Shown here: positions 32,655-41,441 of the stretch, piece after piece | How the letters are laid out: every line of letters starts with the position of its first letter | How positions within the stretch are numbered: position 1 is the first letter of the stretch | Assembly: GCA_026129905.1 (NCBI GenBank) | Contig: JAHCHE010000011.1 | Location: forward strand, 1-64,000 | Direction: 5' to 3' | Length of the DNA: 64,000 bases | Source: Bryobacteraceae bacterium | Lineage (GTDB): Bacteria; Acidobacteriota; Terriglobia; Bryobacterales; Bryobacteraceae | Translations under genes and position numbers: made by a program | The notes under the pieces: model-generated | What the model saw: only the letters and a program-made list of their open reading frames with translations | Database searches by the model: none | Told to the model about the DNA's origin: nothing

Positions 32655-34478
32655 TCACGGTGTGGCCGTCGCCGAGCAGGCCACCGGGCGGCTGAACGCT
32701 TCGCCGGCAGAAAGGCGAAGGTCGAAGGTCCCCGAACCGAAGCCGGCGGGCAGCAGCGCGTCCACCCGGTAAACGCCGGCCATCCCCGCCGCCAATCCGG
32801 CGGACGACGGCCTTACCACCGTATTGCCAAACCAAACCTGAACGTCCGCGGTTACCGCCGGCGCCGGATCCGCGGCAGCCTGCCCGGCAGCGACGCGGCC
32901 GGCGACCGCCCCCAGGCCCGTGGCATAGATGCTGACGTTCTTTCCCACATGCGCCGGTTGTTCCGCCGTTACCAGCTTCGCTTCCGACATCACCGCGAGA
33001 ATCGACGGCGCGGTCGCCGACAACGTCCGTTCCGTTTTCGCCGTTCCGTTCGGCGTGGTCACCTGGATGGCAGCCTTGCCGATTTCGCCGTAGGGAACCT
33101 GGAAATTCACTTGGCCGGGAGAGACGAACAACAGCGGGGCAGGCATGTTGCCCACGGTGACCTGGATCTCGCCAAGTTCGGCTGGCAGCGGGTATTTCTG
33201 CCGCGCGACTTCCTGCGTCGCCAGGTTCAGTCCAAACAGACTGGCCAGCGACCCGGGGGCGAGCGCGGGAGCAAAGTCGCCCGCGCTGCCGATGCCCTTG
33301 GCCGAAATCACCGGTTCCGGCGCCAGCGTGACGCGATCGATCTCCTCGCCCTTCAATCCGACAGCGCGGATCGTCATACGGCCGCCCTCGGCGTCGACCC
33401 GCAGATAGTGATGGACGGACAGCGCCCGCGCTGTATGCGGCTGCGATCCGACCCAGTGCAGTTGCGCGCCCCCGCCCCCGCTCACCACGTACAGCGTCGA
33501 CGGGGCGCCTGAGACCGTCGCTCCGTTCCGGAGCGGAGATGAGCGCTCGTAGGCGTGTTCGTGAGCCGCCAGCACCAGTTGCACGCCGTGGCGCTCGACG
33601 ATCGGCGTTACCCTCGATCGGGCGAGGGCGCACACCGGGTCGTTGATGTGATGGCCAGTGGGATAGGGCGTGTGGTGGAAGTATACGATCTTCCAGAACT
33701 TCCGCGTATTCGCCAGGTCCCGGTCCAGCCACTCGAGCATGCGGTCGGCGTATCGGGTCGGCAGCCGGTTCGAGTCGAGCGAGACGAAATGCGCGTCGCC
33801 CCAATTGAACGAGTAGTATCGGCCGTGGTCGGCAGCGGGCACGCCGCTGTCGGGGAATACCATTCCGGCGCGATAGGACGCTCCGTCGTCGTCAAGGTAA
33901 TCGTGGTTACCCGGCGTGGGAAAAACAGGCAACTGCCGCATCCGCGCGTTCGGCCCGAAAAACGACAGGTCGTACCGGGCGAAACCACCATGAGGGTACA
34001 CCAAGTCGCCCGTGTGCAGGATCAGGCCGATGCCACGTTCCGTCGCCATCCGCTCGACTAGCTCATGCTGTTCCGGCGTGTCGGCGCCGCTGTCGCCCAC
34101 CACGAGGAATGAGAAGTTGCCAGGCCGCGCGGTGCGAAAGCGGTAGAAAGCCGGGTTCTCGGCGAGGTCGTGGCCATCCATCGCTACGCGGTAGATGTAC
34201 AATCGTCCTGCCTCTAGGCCTGTGATGTCGGCCTGGTACTGGTAGAAAGGGCGGTCTAGCGAAGTCTCCACCGGCAGGAAGGTACGCATCGACGCGGTGA
34301 TCGTTCGCGACTCGCCCTCCGGCCTGGATACCATGACGGCGCCGCGGCCGGGAACCAGAGTCGTCCACAGGATCGACGCCCCGCTTTCGTGTACGTTTTG
34401 CAGGTACGGCGTGCGGTTGAAGGGTACGGGGTTGCTCGATGGCGGGACGGCCAGGACTGCCATCGAGCGCAAAAACAC
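32655..34478 (-). CDS. secreted purple-acid-phosphatase-like metallophosphoesterase with TIGR03437 C-terminus
   Basis: 607 residues from GTG 34478. An N-terminal fibronectin-like domain (about 20-120) precedes the two-metal phosphoesterase core: VVGDSGAD, HTGDLVYPHGG, TPGNHDYL, YFHHTPYP and LAAHEHAYER supply the Asp, Asn and His ligands. The rest (about 385-607) is the TIGR03437 domain (GDFAPALAPGSLASLFGLNL). In-frame codons just upstream of the GTG read SRRVFLRS, a twin-arginine-like motif, yet no standard start lies before them. Export is likely but its route is open. The promoter candidate is at 34521-34550. Confidence 0.87.
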   Translation of the reverse strand: MFLRSMAVLAVPPSSNPVPFNRTPYLQNVHESGASILWTTLVPGRGAVMVSRPEGESRTITASMRTFLPVETSLDRPFYQYQADITGLEAGRLYIYRVAMDGHDLAENPAFYRFRTARPGNFSFLVVGDSGADTPEQHELVERMATERGIGLILHTGDLVYPHGGFARYDLSFFGPNARMRQLPVFPTPGNHDYLDDDGASYRAGMVFPDSGVPAADHGRYYSFNWGDAHFVSLDSNRLPTRYADRMLEWLDRDLANTRKFWKIVYFHHTPYPTGHHINDPVCALARSRVTPIVERHGVQLVLAAHEHAYERSSPLRNGATVSGAPSTLYVVSGGGGAQLHWVGSQPHTARALSVHHYLRVDAEGGRMTIRAVGLKGEEIDRVTLAPEPVISAKGIGSAGDFAPALAPGSLASLFGLNLATQEVARQKYPLPAELGEIQVTVGNMPAPLLFVSPGQVNFQVPYGEIGKAAIQVTTPNGTAKTERTLSATAPSILAVMSEAKLVTAEQPAHVGKNVSIYATGLGAVAGRVAAGQAAADPAPAVTADVQVWFGNTVVRPSSAGLAAGMAGVYRVDALLPAGFGSGTFDLRLSAGEAFSRPVACSATATP

Positions 34479-34520
34479 GCGCCGCGAATGGCTGAGTGTA
34501 CTTCTTGGGTTTATGCCCCG

Positions 34521-34550
34521 ATTCTATCGCGGCCGCGCCGCTCAGCGCAA
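34521..34550 (-). promoter_or_regulatory. candidate promoter of the metallophosphoesterase gene
   Basis: On the minus strand, TTGCGC (34550-34545) and TAGAAT (34526-34521) have an 18-base spacer. It lies in the end of the preceding CotH-like gene and would give a leader of about 36 bases before GTG 34478. The -35 is weak. Confidence 0.4.
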
Positions 34551-36434
34551 TGCCAAACTAGCGATCGCCATCTGTTCCCCCATGGCCAACGATAGCGGGT
34601 GGGTCCCCGAGGCCAGGCCGGCTGGAATTTCGAATACCACCTGGTAGAGGCCGACGAAGCCTGGCGACAGACCGGCGTAGTCAACTCGCGCCTCGCGCTC
34701 GTCCACCAGAATTCGGGGCGCAACTAGCGTTTCCAACCCGGCGCCGGCCTCCGGCGCCGCGCCGTCCACCGGGGTGGCGTTGACCTCTCCCAGTCCGGTC
34801 ATCCACAGCACAACGACCTCGCCGCCGGCCCCGGGCGCGTCCTCGCTGACCGGAAGTCCGTCGGCGTGAGCGACAGCGAAGATCACCGGCGCCGCCGCCG
34901 CAACCGGGACCTCCAGCGTGTCGCTCAACCAGCCGTCCACCGCGACGGCGATGCTGGCCGCTCCGGACGGGATGTCCCACGGGATCTGGAAGTTCGCCTG
35001 CTCCTCCGCCGCCAGCAGCAGCGGCGCGCGCACCCCGTTGATCGCCACAAACGTATCGCCCAGGATGCGAGGCAGCGGCGTCCCGGCCGCGCTCTCCTCC
35101 GCCGCGCTGAGCCGTTCACCCGCGACGGCAGCCAGGGAACCTGGCGCCACTTCCGAGCGCGAACCGTCCACGGCCCCGGCGGCTCGCAACAGGGGCCACT
35201 CGCCGGCGGGCGCTTCGTAGCCGCTGTCGGCCACCTGCGCCAGGACAAAGAGCTGGCGCTCGGCGAGAAAAACGTGAAGATCCTTTACTTCCGCCTCAAA
35301 CTCTTCCGGCCCGCAGGAGGTCAGGCTCCCGCCCTCGATGATGCACTGCTTATGGGGATCGTCGGTCGCCGCCTCGCGGATCAGCTCGTACTGCCCGGCG
35401 ATTGTAAGGTCCGCCCAGCCGCCTTCGCCTCCCAGAAGCGTCGCCGCCTTTACGACGGCGGAAAGGTATGCGGTGCGATACTCGGGAATGCCCATCAATC
35501 GCCGGGCAAGCAGGTTGTCTTCTACGCCGTCGAAAATTCCTCGCTCCGACCACCGGAACGTCAGGTCCTTGTCCCAAGCGATCATTTGCGACAGCGGCTG
35601 TCCCTCGAAACGGTACAGCGAGAAATTGTTCATCCCGTAAAGACCCCAAATGCCATCGATTTCCGACAGCGCGTTTTCGATCGCGGCATGCGTCAGGTAC
35701 AGCCGCGGATTCAGATAGCGCGCGACCTCCTCGACGAATTCCGAATCCGGGACGAAATTGATCGCGCGCACCAGTTCGATGAACGGCTGGATGTCGGGGT
35801 CGTTCTCGCGCGTCTGGGGATCGAGCAACCGCGGCGAGTACTGCTCGGGATCCTCCCCCAACCACTCGAAGTGATAGAAGTCGTTCGGCTCCCATTCGTA
35901 TAAATAGCCGCCGCTCTCTCCGAAATTACGTTCCAGAAACTCCTGGTCGATGTTCTCAACCATCGCGTAGAAGCCGAAGTATTGGCCGTTAATATGCACG
36001 CGCGCGAACGACTGCCGCGGCGCGGGCAGTCCCATGCGCTGGAACAGCCGGAAGGCGATCCACTGCCGCATGGCCGACGCGTCCTGATTGCACGCGTTCA
36101 GCACCAGGCGCCGCAGGCCGGCGAACCGCTGCCCGCTCACGTGGCGCGGAAAATTCACGAGGATGTTCGGTTTGATCGGACTCCGGCTTCCCCGGCCCCG
36201 TGAGCGAACGCCCACCTCGAGCGATTCCTCTCCCCACCAGAATTGCGCGCGGTAATAGGTGTTCTCGGTGTAGTTCTCACGCAGCGCCGCCCAGTCGTCT
36301 GGATCGAGATCGAGCGAGACCTCATGGACGATGCTGTCGTCGAAAACATCGCGGGCCGTTGCGGCCGGGAATGCGGTTGCGCCGGCGGCGAGCAGCGCCG
36401 CCACAGCCAGGAACGGACAGTACGTACGACTCAA
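34542..36434 (-). CDS. secreted CotH-kinase-like protein with TIGR03437 C-terminus
   Basis: 630 residues, with a signal peptide (CPFLAVAALLAAGATAFPAA). Residues about 28-370 match the CotH family, atypical protein kinases found in spore coats and in many secreted bacterial proteins: FDDSIVHEVSLDLDPDDWAA, the GLRRLVLNACNQDASAMRQW region, GFYAMVENIDQEFLERNF and AWDKDLTF with the conserved Asp pair. The last 220 residues are TIGR03437 (VAPGSLAAVAGERLS). Enzymatic activity is not certain. It ends 64 bases before the start of the metallophosphoesterase gene on the same strand, so the two could share a transcript. Confidence 0.85.
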   Translation of the reverse strand: MSRTYCPFLAVAALLAAGATAFPAATARDVFDDSIVHEVSLDLDPDDWAALRENYTENTYYRAQFWWGEESLEVGVRSRGRGSRSPIKPNILVNFPRHVSGQRFAGLRRLVLNACNQDASAMRQWIAFRLFQRMGLPAPRQSFARVHINGQYFGFYAMVENIDQEFLERNFGESGGYLYEWEPNDFYHFEWLGEDPEQYSPRLLDPQTRENDPDIQPFIELVRAINFVPDSEFVEEVARYLNPRLYLTHAAIENALSEIDGIWGLYGMNNFSLYRFEGQPLSQMIAWDKDLTFRWSERGIFDGVEDNLLARRLMGIPEYRTAYLSAVVKAATLLGGEGGWADLTIAGQYELIREAATDDPHKQCIIEGGSLTSCGPEEFEAEVKDLHVFLAERQLFVLAQVADSGYEAPAGEWPLLRAAGAVDGSRSEVAPGSLAAVAGERLSAAEESAAGTPLPRILGDTFVAINGVRAPLLLAAEEQANFQIPWDIPSGAASIAVAVDGWLSDTLEVPVAAAAPVIFAVAHADGLPVSEDAPGAGGEVVVLWMTGLGEVNATPVDGAAPEAGAGLETLVAPRILVDEREARVDYAGLSPGFVGLYQVVFEIPAGLASGTHPLSLAMGEQMAIASLALR

Positions 36435-36519
36435 GACACCTCCAAACCCCTTGCAGTCTGCGACCGTCCCCTTCGGTGTGAAGACGGCCCACTGGAGGCG
36501 AAGGTTACCGGCGAGGGCG

Positions 36520-37950
36520 TCAATCTGCTGTGGTGGAAGTGAACTCCGGCTGCGGCAGACCCGGCCTGGGATCGTGTTCGCCGCGTTGTTTGTGGAGACC
36601 GTATTTCTCCATCCGGTAGATCAATGTCTTACGGCTGATATCCAGATATTTCGCGGTGTGCGTCTGGTTCCAGTTGCATTTCTCCAGCGCGCGGAGAATC
36701 AGCTCTTTTTCAACCCCTTCCAGACTGATCCCGAACGGCGGCAGGTCGAGTTGAATGGCCTCCAGCGCCGGCCGCTGGCGCCGCAGGAACTCCGGCAGGG
36801 CGTCGGCGGTGATTTCATTTCCCCGCGCCAGCACCACCAGGCGTTCGACGATATTCTCCAGTTCGCGGACGTTCCCGGGCCAGCGGTACGCGCAGAAATA
36901 CGGCAATAGCGAGTCCGGAAGCGCCAAATCCGGCCTGGAATGCTTCTCCTTGTTCTTGACAAAAAAGTGCTGCACCAGGTCCGGAATGTCGTCGGCGCGT
37001 TCGCGCAGCGCCGGCAGATCCAGCGGAATCACCGCCAGACGGTAATACAGGTCCTCGCGGAACGCGCCGTCCTCGATCATCGCTTGCAGGTTCCGGTTGG
37101 TGGCCGCCAGAATCCTGACGTCGACCGTCGCGGTTTCTGTCGCGCCCACCTTCTCTACCTCGCCGTGCTGGATCAGCCGCAACAGCTTCACCTGCAACTC
37201 CGGCGGCAGTTCGCCCACTTCGTCCAGGAACAGCGTGCCGCCGTCGGCCATCTCGACCCGGCCCTTGCGGTGCGCCACCGCCCCGGTGAACGATCCCCGT
37301 ACGTGCCCGAACAGCTCGGATTCGAGCAGGTCTTTCGGAATCGCCGCGCAGTTAATGGTGACAAACGGCCGTTCGCGCCGCGGGCTGTTGAAGTGGATCG
37401 CCCGGGCCAGCAACTCCTTGCCGGTCCCCGTTTCGCCGTGAATCAGGATCGTCGAACTGGACTGGGCCGCGCGCATCGCCGTATCCAGAACGTACAGCAG
37501 CGCGTCCGAGCGCCCCACGATGTTCTCGAAGCCATACTTCTTGTCCAGGCTCGCGCGCAGGTTCCGCACCTCTTCCACCAGGTGGACATGCTGCAAGGCG
37601 CGGTCGATCACCAGCGTCAGCTCATCCGGATGCACCGGCTTGGTGATGTAATCGAAGGCGCCCGCCTTCATGGCCTCCACCGCCGTTTCCACCGTCCCGA
37701 ACGCCGTGATCATCACCACCACCGTCTCGGCGTGTTCGGCGCGGATCTTTTTGAGCAGGTCAACGCCGGACATCCCGGGCATCTTCAAGTCCGTCAGCAC
37801 CAGGTCGTACGGCGACTCAAGCAGCGCATCGAGCGCCTCTGCGCCGTCGGCGGCCGCGCCGACGCGATAGCCCACCTGCTCCAGTTGCACCTGCGTGACG
37901 CGCCGCAAACTTTCGTCGTCGTCCACCACAAGAATTCTTCCCGCCTTCAT
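36520..37950 (-). CDS. NtrC-type sigma-54-dependent response regulator
   Basis: 476 residues from ATG 37950, with GGGGGAG 8 bases upstream. A receiver domain (1-120) has phospho-acceptor Asp54 (LTDLKMPG). The AAA+ domain (about 143-370) has Walker A GETGTGKE at 172-179, GSFTGA at 219-224 (the sigma-54 contact loop, Ala to Ser variant) and LFLDEVGELP as Walker B. A Fis-type helix-turn-helix is at 420-455 (NQTHTAKYLDISRKTLIYRM). It activates sigma-54 promoters when phosphorylated. Its ATG overlaps the stop of the kinase gene (ATGA), so the two form a coupled pair. Target genes are unknown. Confidence 0.95.
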   Translation of the reverse strand: MKAGRILVVDDDESLRRVTQVQLEQVGYRVGAAADGAEALDALLESPYDLVLTDLKMPGMSGVDLLKKIRAEHAETVVVMITAFGTVETAVEAMKAGAFDYITKPVHPDELTLVIDRALQHVHLVEEVRNLRASLDKKYGFENIVGRSDALLYVLDTAMRAAQSSSTILIHGETGTGKELLARAIHFNSPRRERPFVTINCAAIPKDLLESELFGHVRGSFTGAVAHRKGRVEMADGGTLFLDEVGELPPELQVKLLRLIQHGEVEKVGATETATVDVRILAATNRNLQAMIEDGAFREDLYYRLAVIPLDLPALRERADDIPDLVQHFFVKNKEKHSRPDLALPDSLLPYFCAYRWPGNVRELENIVERLVVLARGNEITADALPEFLRRQRPALEAIQLDLPPFGISLEGVEKELILRALEKCNWNQTHTAKYLDISRKTLIYRMEKYGLHKQRGEHDPRPGLPQPEFTSTTAD

Positions 37951-39065
37951 ATAATGCTCCCCCGCCGCAGCGGTAATACCAGCGTAAATGTCATGCCGCG
38001 CTCCGGGTTCTTCTCGGCCGTCAGAACGCCGCCGTGCTGCACGGCGATCTGGTGCGCCACCGACAATCCCAGGCCGGTTCCGTACTCCTTTGTGGTGAAG
38101 AACGGATCGAAGAGCTTGTCGACGTTCTCCGGACTCGCCGCGGAGCCCTCGTCCTTCACCCGAAGCGCGACGTTGTCTCCTTCCAGACGCGCCGACAGCG
38201 TCAATTCGCCCCCGTCCGGCATCGCCTGCACCGCGTTGATCGTCAGATTGAGGAGGATTTGTTTCACCTGCTCCGGATCGCATTCCAGCCGCGGCAACCC
38301 CTCCTCCACGTCCTTCACCCACCGGATCGTTTGCTTGCCGGCGGCATGCGACGCCAGGCTGAACACGCTGTCGATGATCGGGGCCACCTCCACCGCCTGG
38401 TAGGCCGGCGGCCGCGGTCGCGCGAAGTCCAGAAAATTCGTCAGCAGCCGGTTCAAGCGGCGGCACTCTTTCTGGATGATCTCAAGGAACTCTCCGCGCC
38501 GCTGGCGGTTCTCTCCGTCCCGCTGCAAAACGATGGCCGCCCCTTCGATACCCGCCAGCGGATTGCGGATCTCGTGCGCCAGCCCAGCCGACAACTGGCC
38601 CAACGCGTAAAGCCGCTCAGCCCGCTTCATGCGTTCGAAATTGTCCTGGAGCCTCCGGTACACGTCGCTCAATTCCTGCGTTCTGCGCTGTAACATGTGG
38701 CGCTGTTCCCTCTCTCGATCCGCCAGAACGCCCGTCAGGATCCCCGCCATGCAGAAAATGATCACTTCCAGGTATTGCGTCAGCGAGTAGTAGGGCAGTT
38801 GCTGCCACCGCACCAGCACCAGCGGCGAGTAGAACACGCCGGCGAAAACCGCCGTCGCCAGCCCCCCTCGCCACCCAAAATGCAGCGCCGCGTAGATCAC
38901 CGGCAGGTAGAACAGACGCTGCAGAATGTAGTGCCAGTGCACGAGCGCCGGCGGAATGATGTAGTGCAGAAAACTGATCGACAACACCACGCCCAGGATG
39001 ACCGTGGCGCGGATACGTTCCGATCCTGCTCTCTCAGCGCTCAAGGCCGCTGCGGTCCACGTCAT
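37947..39065 (-). CDS. membrane sensor histidine kinase, NtrB/ZraS-like
   Basis: 372 residues. Four membrane segments (about 20-42, 50-65, 67-88 and 98-114) are followed by a short coiled coil. The HisKA domain has phosphorylated His164 in LAHEIRNPLAG. The ATPase domain has N-box NLTINAVQAM and G2 region TGLGLSVAHQI. The G1 box reads DEGSAAS, where DxGxG would be normal; its effect is unclear. There is almost no periplasmic loop, so it probably senses a membrane-linked or internal signal. Its partner regulator follows directly. Confidence 0.92.
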   Translation of the reverse strand: MTWTAAALSAERAGSERIRATVILGVVLSISFLHYIIPPALVHWHYILQRLFYLPVIYAALHFGWRGGLATAVFAGVFYSPLVLVRWQQLPYYSLTQYLEVIIFCMAGILTGVLADREREQRHMLQRRTQELSDVYRRLQDNFERMKRAERLYALGQLSAGLAHEIRNPLAGIEGAAIVLQRDGENRQRRGEFLEIIQKECRRLNRLLTNFLDFARPRPPAYQAVEVAPIIDSVFSLASHAAGKQTIRWVKDVEEGLPRLECDPEQVKQILLNLTINAVQAMPDGGELTLSARLEGDNVALRVKDEGSAASPENVDKLFDPFFTTKEYGTGLGLSVAHQIAVQHGGVLTAEKNPERGMTFTLVLPLRRGSII

Positions 39066-39131
39066 CCGAAATTATACTGCCTTCGCTCCTTTCGAAAACC
39101 TCAACCGTTCTCCGGACCCGCGAGCGCCGGT

Positions 39132-40058
39132 TCAGGCGGCCCGCAACCGCGACGGGGCCGGGCTGCGCGCCGGCTTTACCGCCAGAACCGAGCAACCTCC
39201 TCGCCGCAGCACCTTTTCCGTGAGGTTGCGATCCAGTAAACGGCTCAGCCCGCGTTCACCCGCGCTCCCCATCACCGCCAGATCGATCCCTTCCGTAGCC
39301 GCGAACCGCGCGACCGAAAGCCGGGGATCTCCCGTGAGCACGTGAATGTCGTACTCGAGCCCCCGCAGGTTCATTTGCGCGAGCAGCCGGTCGAGCTCGG
39401 CCTCGGCCGCTTCTCGCCCCGGCAGCGGCAACTCGGCCCGCGCGCCGAACGAGGCGACATCCACCGCATTCCACACATGGACAATGCGCAGCGGGCTTCC
39501 TTCCAGCCTGGCGATCGAAGTCGCCAGTTCCAGGATTCGCCGGGTGTTCTCCGCCAGCCTCCCCCCGCGCGGGTTCAAATCGACCGCGGCCATCACCCCG
39601 CGCCGGCCGCTGGTTCCCGTCGGCTGCGCTACCAGGACCGGACAAGGGCAGTTGCTGATCAACCGGACGGCCACGCCGCCCAGCAGCCGGTCGAGCACGC
39701 TTTCCCTCGAGTCGTGGGCGACGATGACCAGGTCATGGCCGTTCCGCTCCGCCTCGGCCGCGATCTCGGCGCAGGCCCTGCCCATCAGCAGCCGCGATGC
39801 CGCCGTCAGCCCTTCGCCTCGATGTCGCCGCAGCAGTTGCTCCATTCGCATGACGCGCTCGCTTGCGGCGAGTTCCTGCAGCATTTCCGGACCAACCGCC
39901 GGAAGCAACCGCAGCAGATCGCGAGGCAGCCGCTCCAGTACGTCGACAACGCTCAAAGACGCGCCGCACTTCCGGGCGAGGTTCGCCGCCCGCGCCAAGG
40001 CCTCCTCCAGGCCCTCCGATGGACGCGCATAGAAAAGAATGCTGTGGAATTGGATCAT
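39132..40058 (-). CDS. tandem-domain universal stress protein
   Basis: 308 residues from ATG 40058 (GGAG 10 bases upstream; an in-frame start at 40133 is less likely). It has two Usp domains of about 145 residues. The first has FHSILFYARPSEGLEEALARA and HDLVIVAHDSRESVLDRLLG; the second has GVMAAVDLNPRGGRLAENTR and VMGSAGERGLSRLLDRNLTE, close to the ATP-binding G-2x-G-9x-G pattern. Usp proteins bind ATP or AMP and help under stress. It is on the same strand as the two-component pair and may be its target, but no sigma-54 site was identified. Confidence 0.85.
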   Translation of the reverse strand: MIQFHSILFYARPSEGLEEALARAANLARKCGASLSVVDVLERLPRDLLRLLPAVGPEMLQELAASERVMRMEQLLRRHRGEGLTAASRLLMGRACAEIAAEAERNGHDLVIVAHDSRESVLDRLLGGVAVRLISNCPCPVLVAQPTGTSGRRGVMAAVDLNPRGGRLAENTRRILELATSIARLEGSPLRIVHVWNAVDVASFGARAELPLPGREAAEAELDRLLAQMNLRGLEYDIHVLTGDPRLSVARFAATEGIDLAVMGSAGERGLSRLLDRNLTEKVLRRGGCSVLAVKPARSPAPSRLRAA

Positions 40059-40275
40059 CGGCGCTTCACTCCGGCTGAATCGGGAACGCATCGGACCTAA
40101 GTGCAATTTGGGCGCCATGGCGAAACGGTGCATCGAAACGCATCTTTGTCATTGCTTTGCCTTTTTTCGGACACCACCTGCCGGATATCGGCCCTTTCGG
40201 TCCAAGCCCCCTCTTCCATCGCATTCAATTTCCGCCGTGCCGGTTTGGCGCCAAACGTGCCCTAAGATCTTTGCC

Positions 40276-40500
40276 ATGCTTGCATCCAAGTACTGCTCCG
40301 TGTGCAATTCGGAAGTCGCGGCCTTCGATCCCGAAGCCAAGTCCGACCCGAAAGATCCCCACCGAAGGGTGCACGCTCGCTGCTTGCGATCGCGCGAACC
40401 CTTGCCGAGGAGGCATCGCGCGGCAGGCCGCCCCGTAGGCCGCGGCGTTCCGGTCCGCCTGTCGACGCTGGATCGCGAACGTCGGGCATCCGTCGAATGA
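40276..40500 (+). CDS. possible small Cys-rich protein
   Basis: 74 codons from ATG 40276. The start, SKYCSVCNSEVAAFDPEA, then HRRVHARC, looks like half of a zinc ribbon (Cys-x-x-Cys and His/Cys), as at the N-terminus of some methyltransferases. The rest is Arg/Pro-rich, as in non-coding GC-rich frames, and no ribosome-binding site is seen. It may be a fragment. Nothing else is seen in the 572-base gap 40059-40630. Confidence 0.3.
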   Translation: MLASKYCSVCNSEVAAFDPEAKSDPKDPHRRVHARCLRSREPLPRRHRAAGRPVGRGVPVRLSTLDRERRASVE

Positions 40501-40630
40501 GCGTGGGAGGCGCGGCTTCGGTTTTCCCGACGGCTCGGCCTGTCGTCGGGATGGGCACGGCAGCGGTGCGCCTGTTTGGCGCCCTCGCCGACTTCCGCCC
40601 CCCAATGGCGCCCGGCATCGTCGAATCCGT

Positions 40631-41380
40631 TCAAAGCGATGCGATCGGCGCCGGATCGGGCTCTGCATCCCACACCGGCGCCTCGCCATCGCGAGGATAC
40701 GCGCGGAGGATCTCGTGGGGCCGAAAGCGCGCCTTGTAGCTCATCGAGCGGGAGGCCTCGATCCAATATCCGAGATAGACGTAACGCAGTCGCATTCGTC
40801 TCGCGTATTCGAGCTGCGCCAGAATCGAAAACGTTCCCAGGGAACGGCGCCGCAAAGCGGGGTCGTAGAAGCAGTACGCCAGGGAGGTGGCGCGCGGGGT
40901 TTCGTCCATGAACGCGACGCCCAGCAGTCTCCCCTCTTCCATGAAAAGCCACTGCCGCCCAACCTGATCGCTTCCGTCCGCGAAGCTTTCCTGTAACAAG
41001 CGCGCCGTGGCCCGCTCTGCCGGCCAGCCGCGATGTTCCGCCATGTAGCCGTGGTAGCGGTTGTACAGCCTCACGTGCTCGTCGGTAATGAAAACCCGCT
41101 CGAGTTGCGCCTGTACGCCGCGGTTGGCGGCGAGCACCCTGCGGAAGCTCGCGCCGGGCTGGAAACGCTGAACCGGTACCCGCAGGCTTCGGCACTGTTC
41201 GCACGCCGGACACTGAGGCCGGAACAGGTAATGGCCGAATCGCCGGTATCCCCGCTCGAGCAACCCTTCGTATTCCTCCGGATCGACGCTCTCAACCAGG
41301 CGGTATTCGAGCGACGCCGTCTCGGCCGGCAGGTACGAACACGGCCGCGGCGGTTCGATGATGCGCGCGAACTCTAGCAT
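40631..41380 (-). CDS. bpt: aminoacyl-tRNA--protein transferase of the Ate/Bpt family
   Basis: 249 residues. The family adds leucine or arginine from tRNA to protein N-termini and so marks proteins for Clp degradation. Conserved parts: the N-terminal PCSYLPAETASLEYRLV (where the Cys cluster begins), YRRFGHYLFRPQCPACEQC, LYNRYHGYMAEHRGW, FYDPALRRRSLGTFSILAQL and YVYLGYWIEASRSMSYK. Bacterial members of this length are mostly Bpt, which adds Leu to Asp/Glu N-termini. The choice of Bpt rather than Ate is by length and by bacterial origin. It is divergent from the dehydrogenase gene at 41442. Confidence 0.9.
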   Translation of the reverse strand: MLEFARIIEPPRPCSYLPAETASLEYRLVESVDPEEYEGLLERGYRRFGHYLFRPQCPACEQCRSLRVPVQRFQPGASFRRVLAANRGVQAQLERVFITDEHVRLYNRYHGYMAEHRGWPAERATARLLQESFADGSDQVGRQWLFMEEGRLLGVAFMDETPRATSLAYCFYDPALRRRSLGTFSILAQLEYARRMRLRYVYLGYWIEASRSMSYKARFRPHEILRAYPRDGEAPVWDAEPDPAPIASL

Positions 41381-41401
41381 CCGGCGGCGCCTCTGGCGCT
41401 A

Positions 41402-41410
41402 TGTTATATT
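41402..41410 (+). promoter_or_regulatory. extended -10 promoter of the dehydrogenase/isomerase operon
   Basis: TGTTATATT is an extended -10 (TG, one base, TATATT). It lies 31 bases before ATG 41442, with no good -35 upstream. A strong ribosome-binding site (AAGGAGGA, 41427-41434) follows. Confidence 0.6.
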
Positions 41411-41441
41411 ACGGGCCGGCCGGCGAAGGAGGACCTGCGAG

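Noticed and set aside
40149-41213. Long Arg-rich frame opposite the Bpt gene region
   Set aside because: GC-rich shadow with no motif; the Bpt frame has the conserved blocks.
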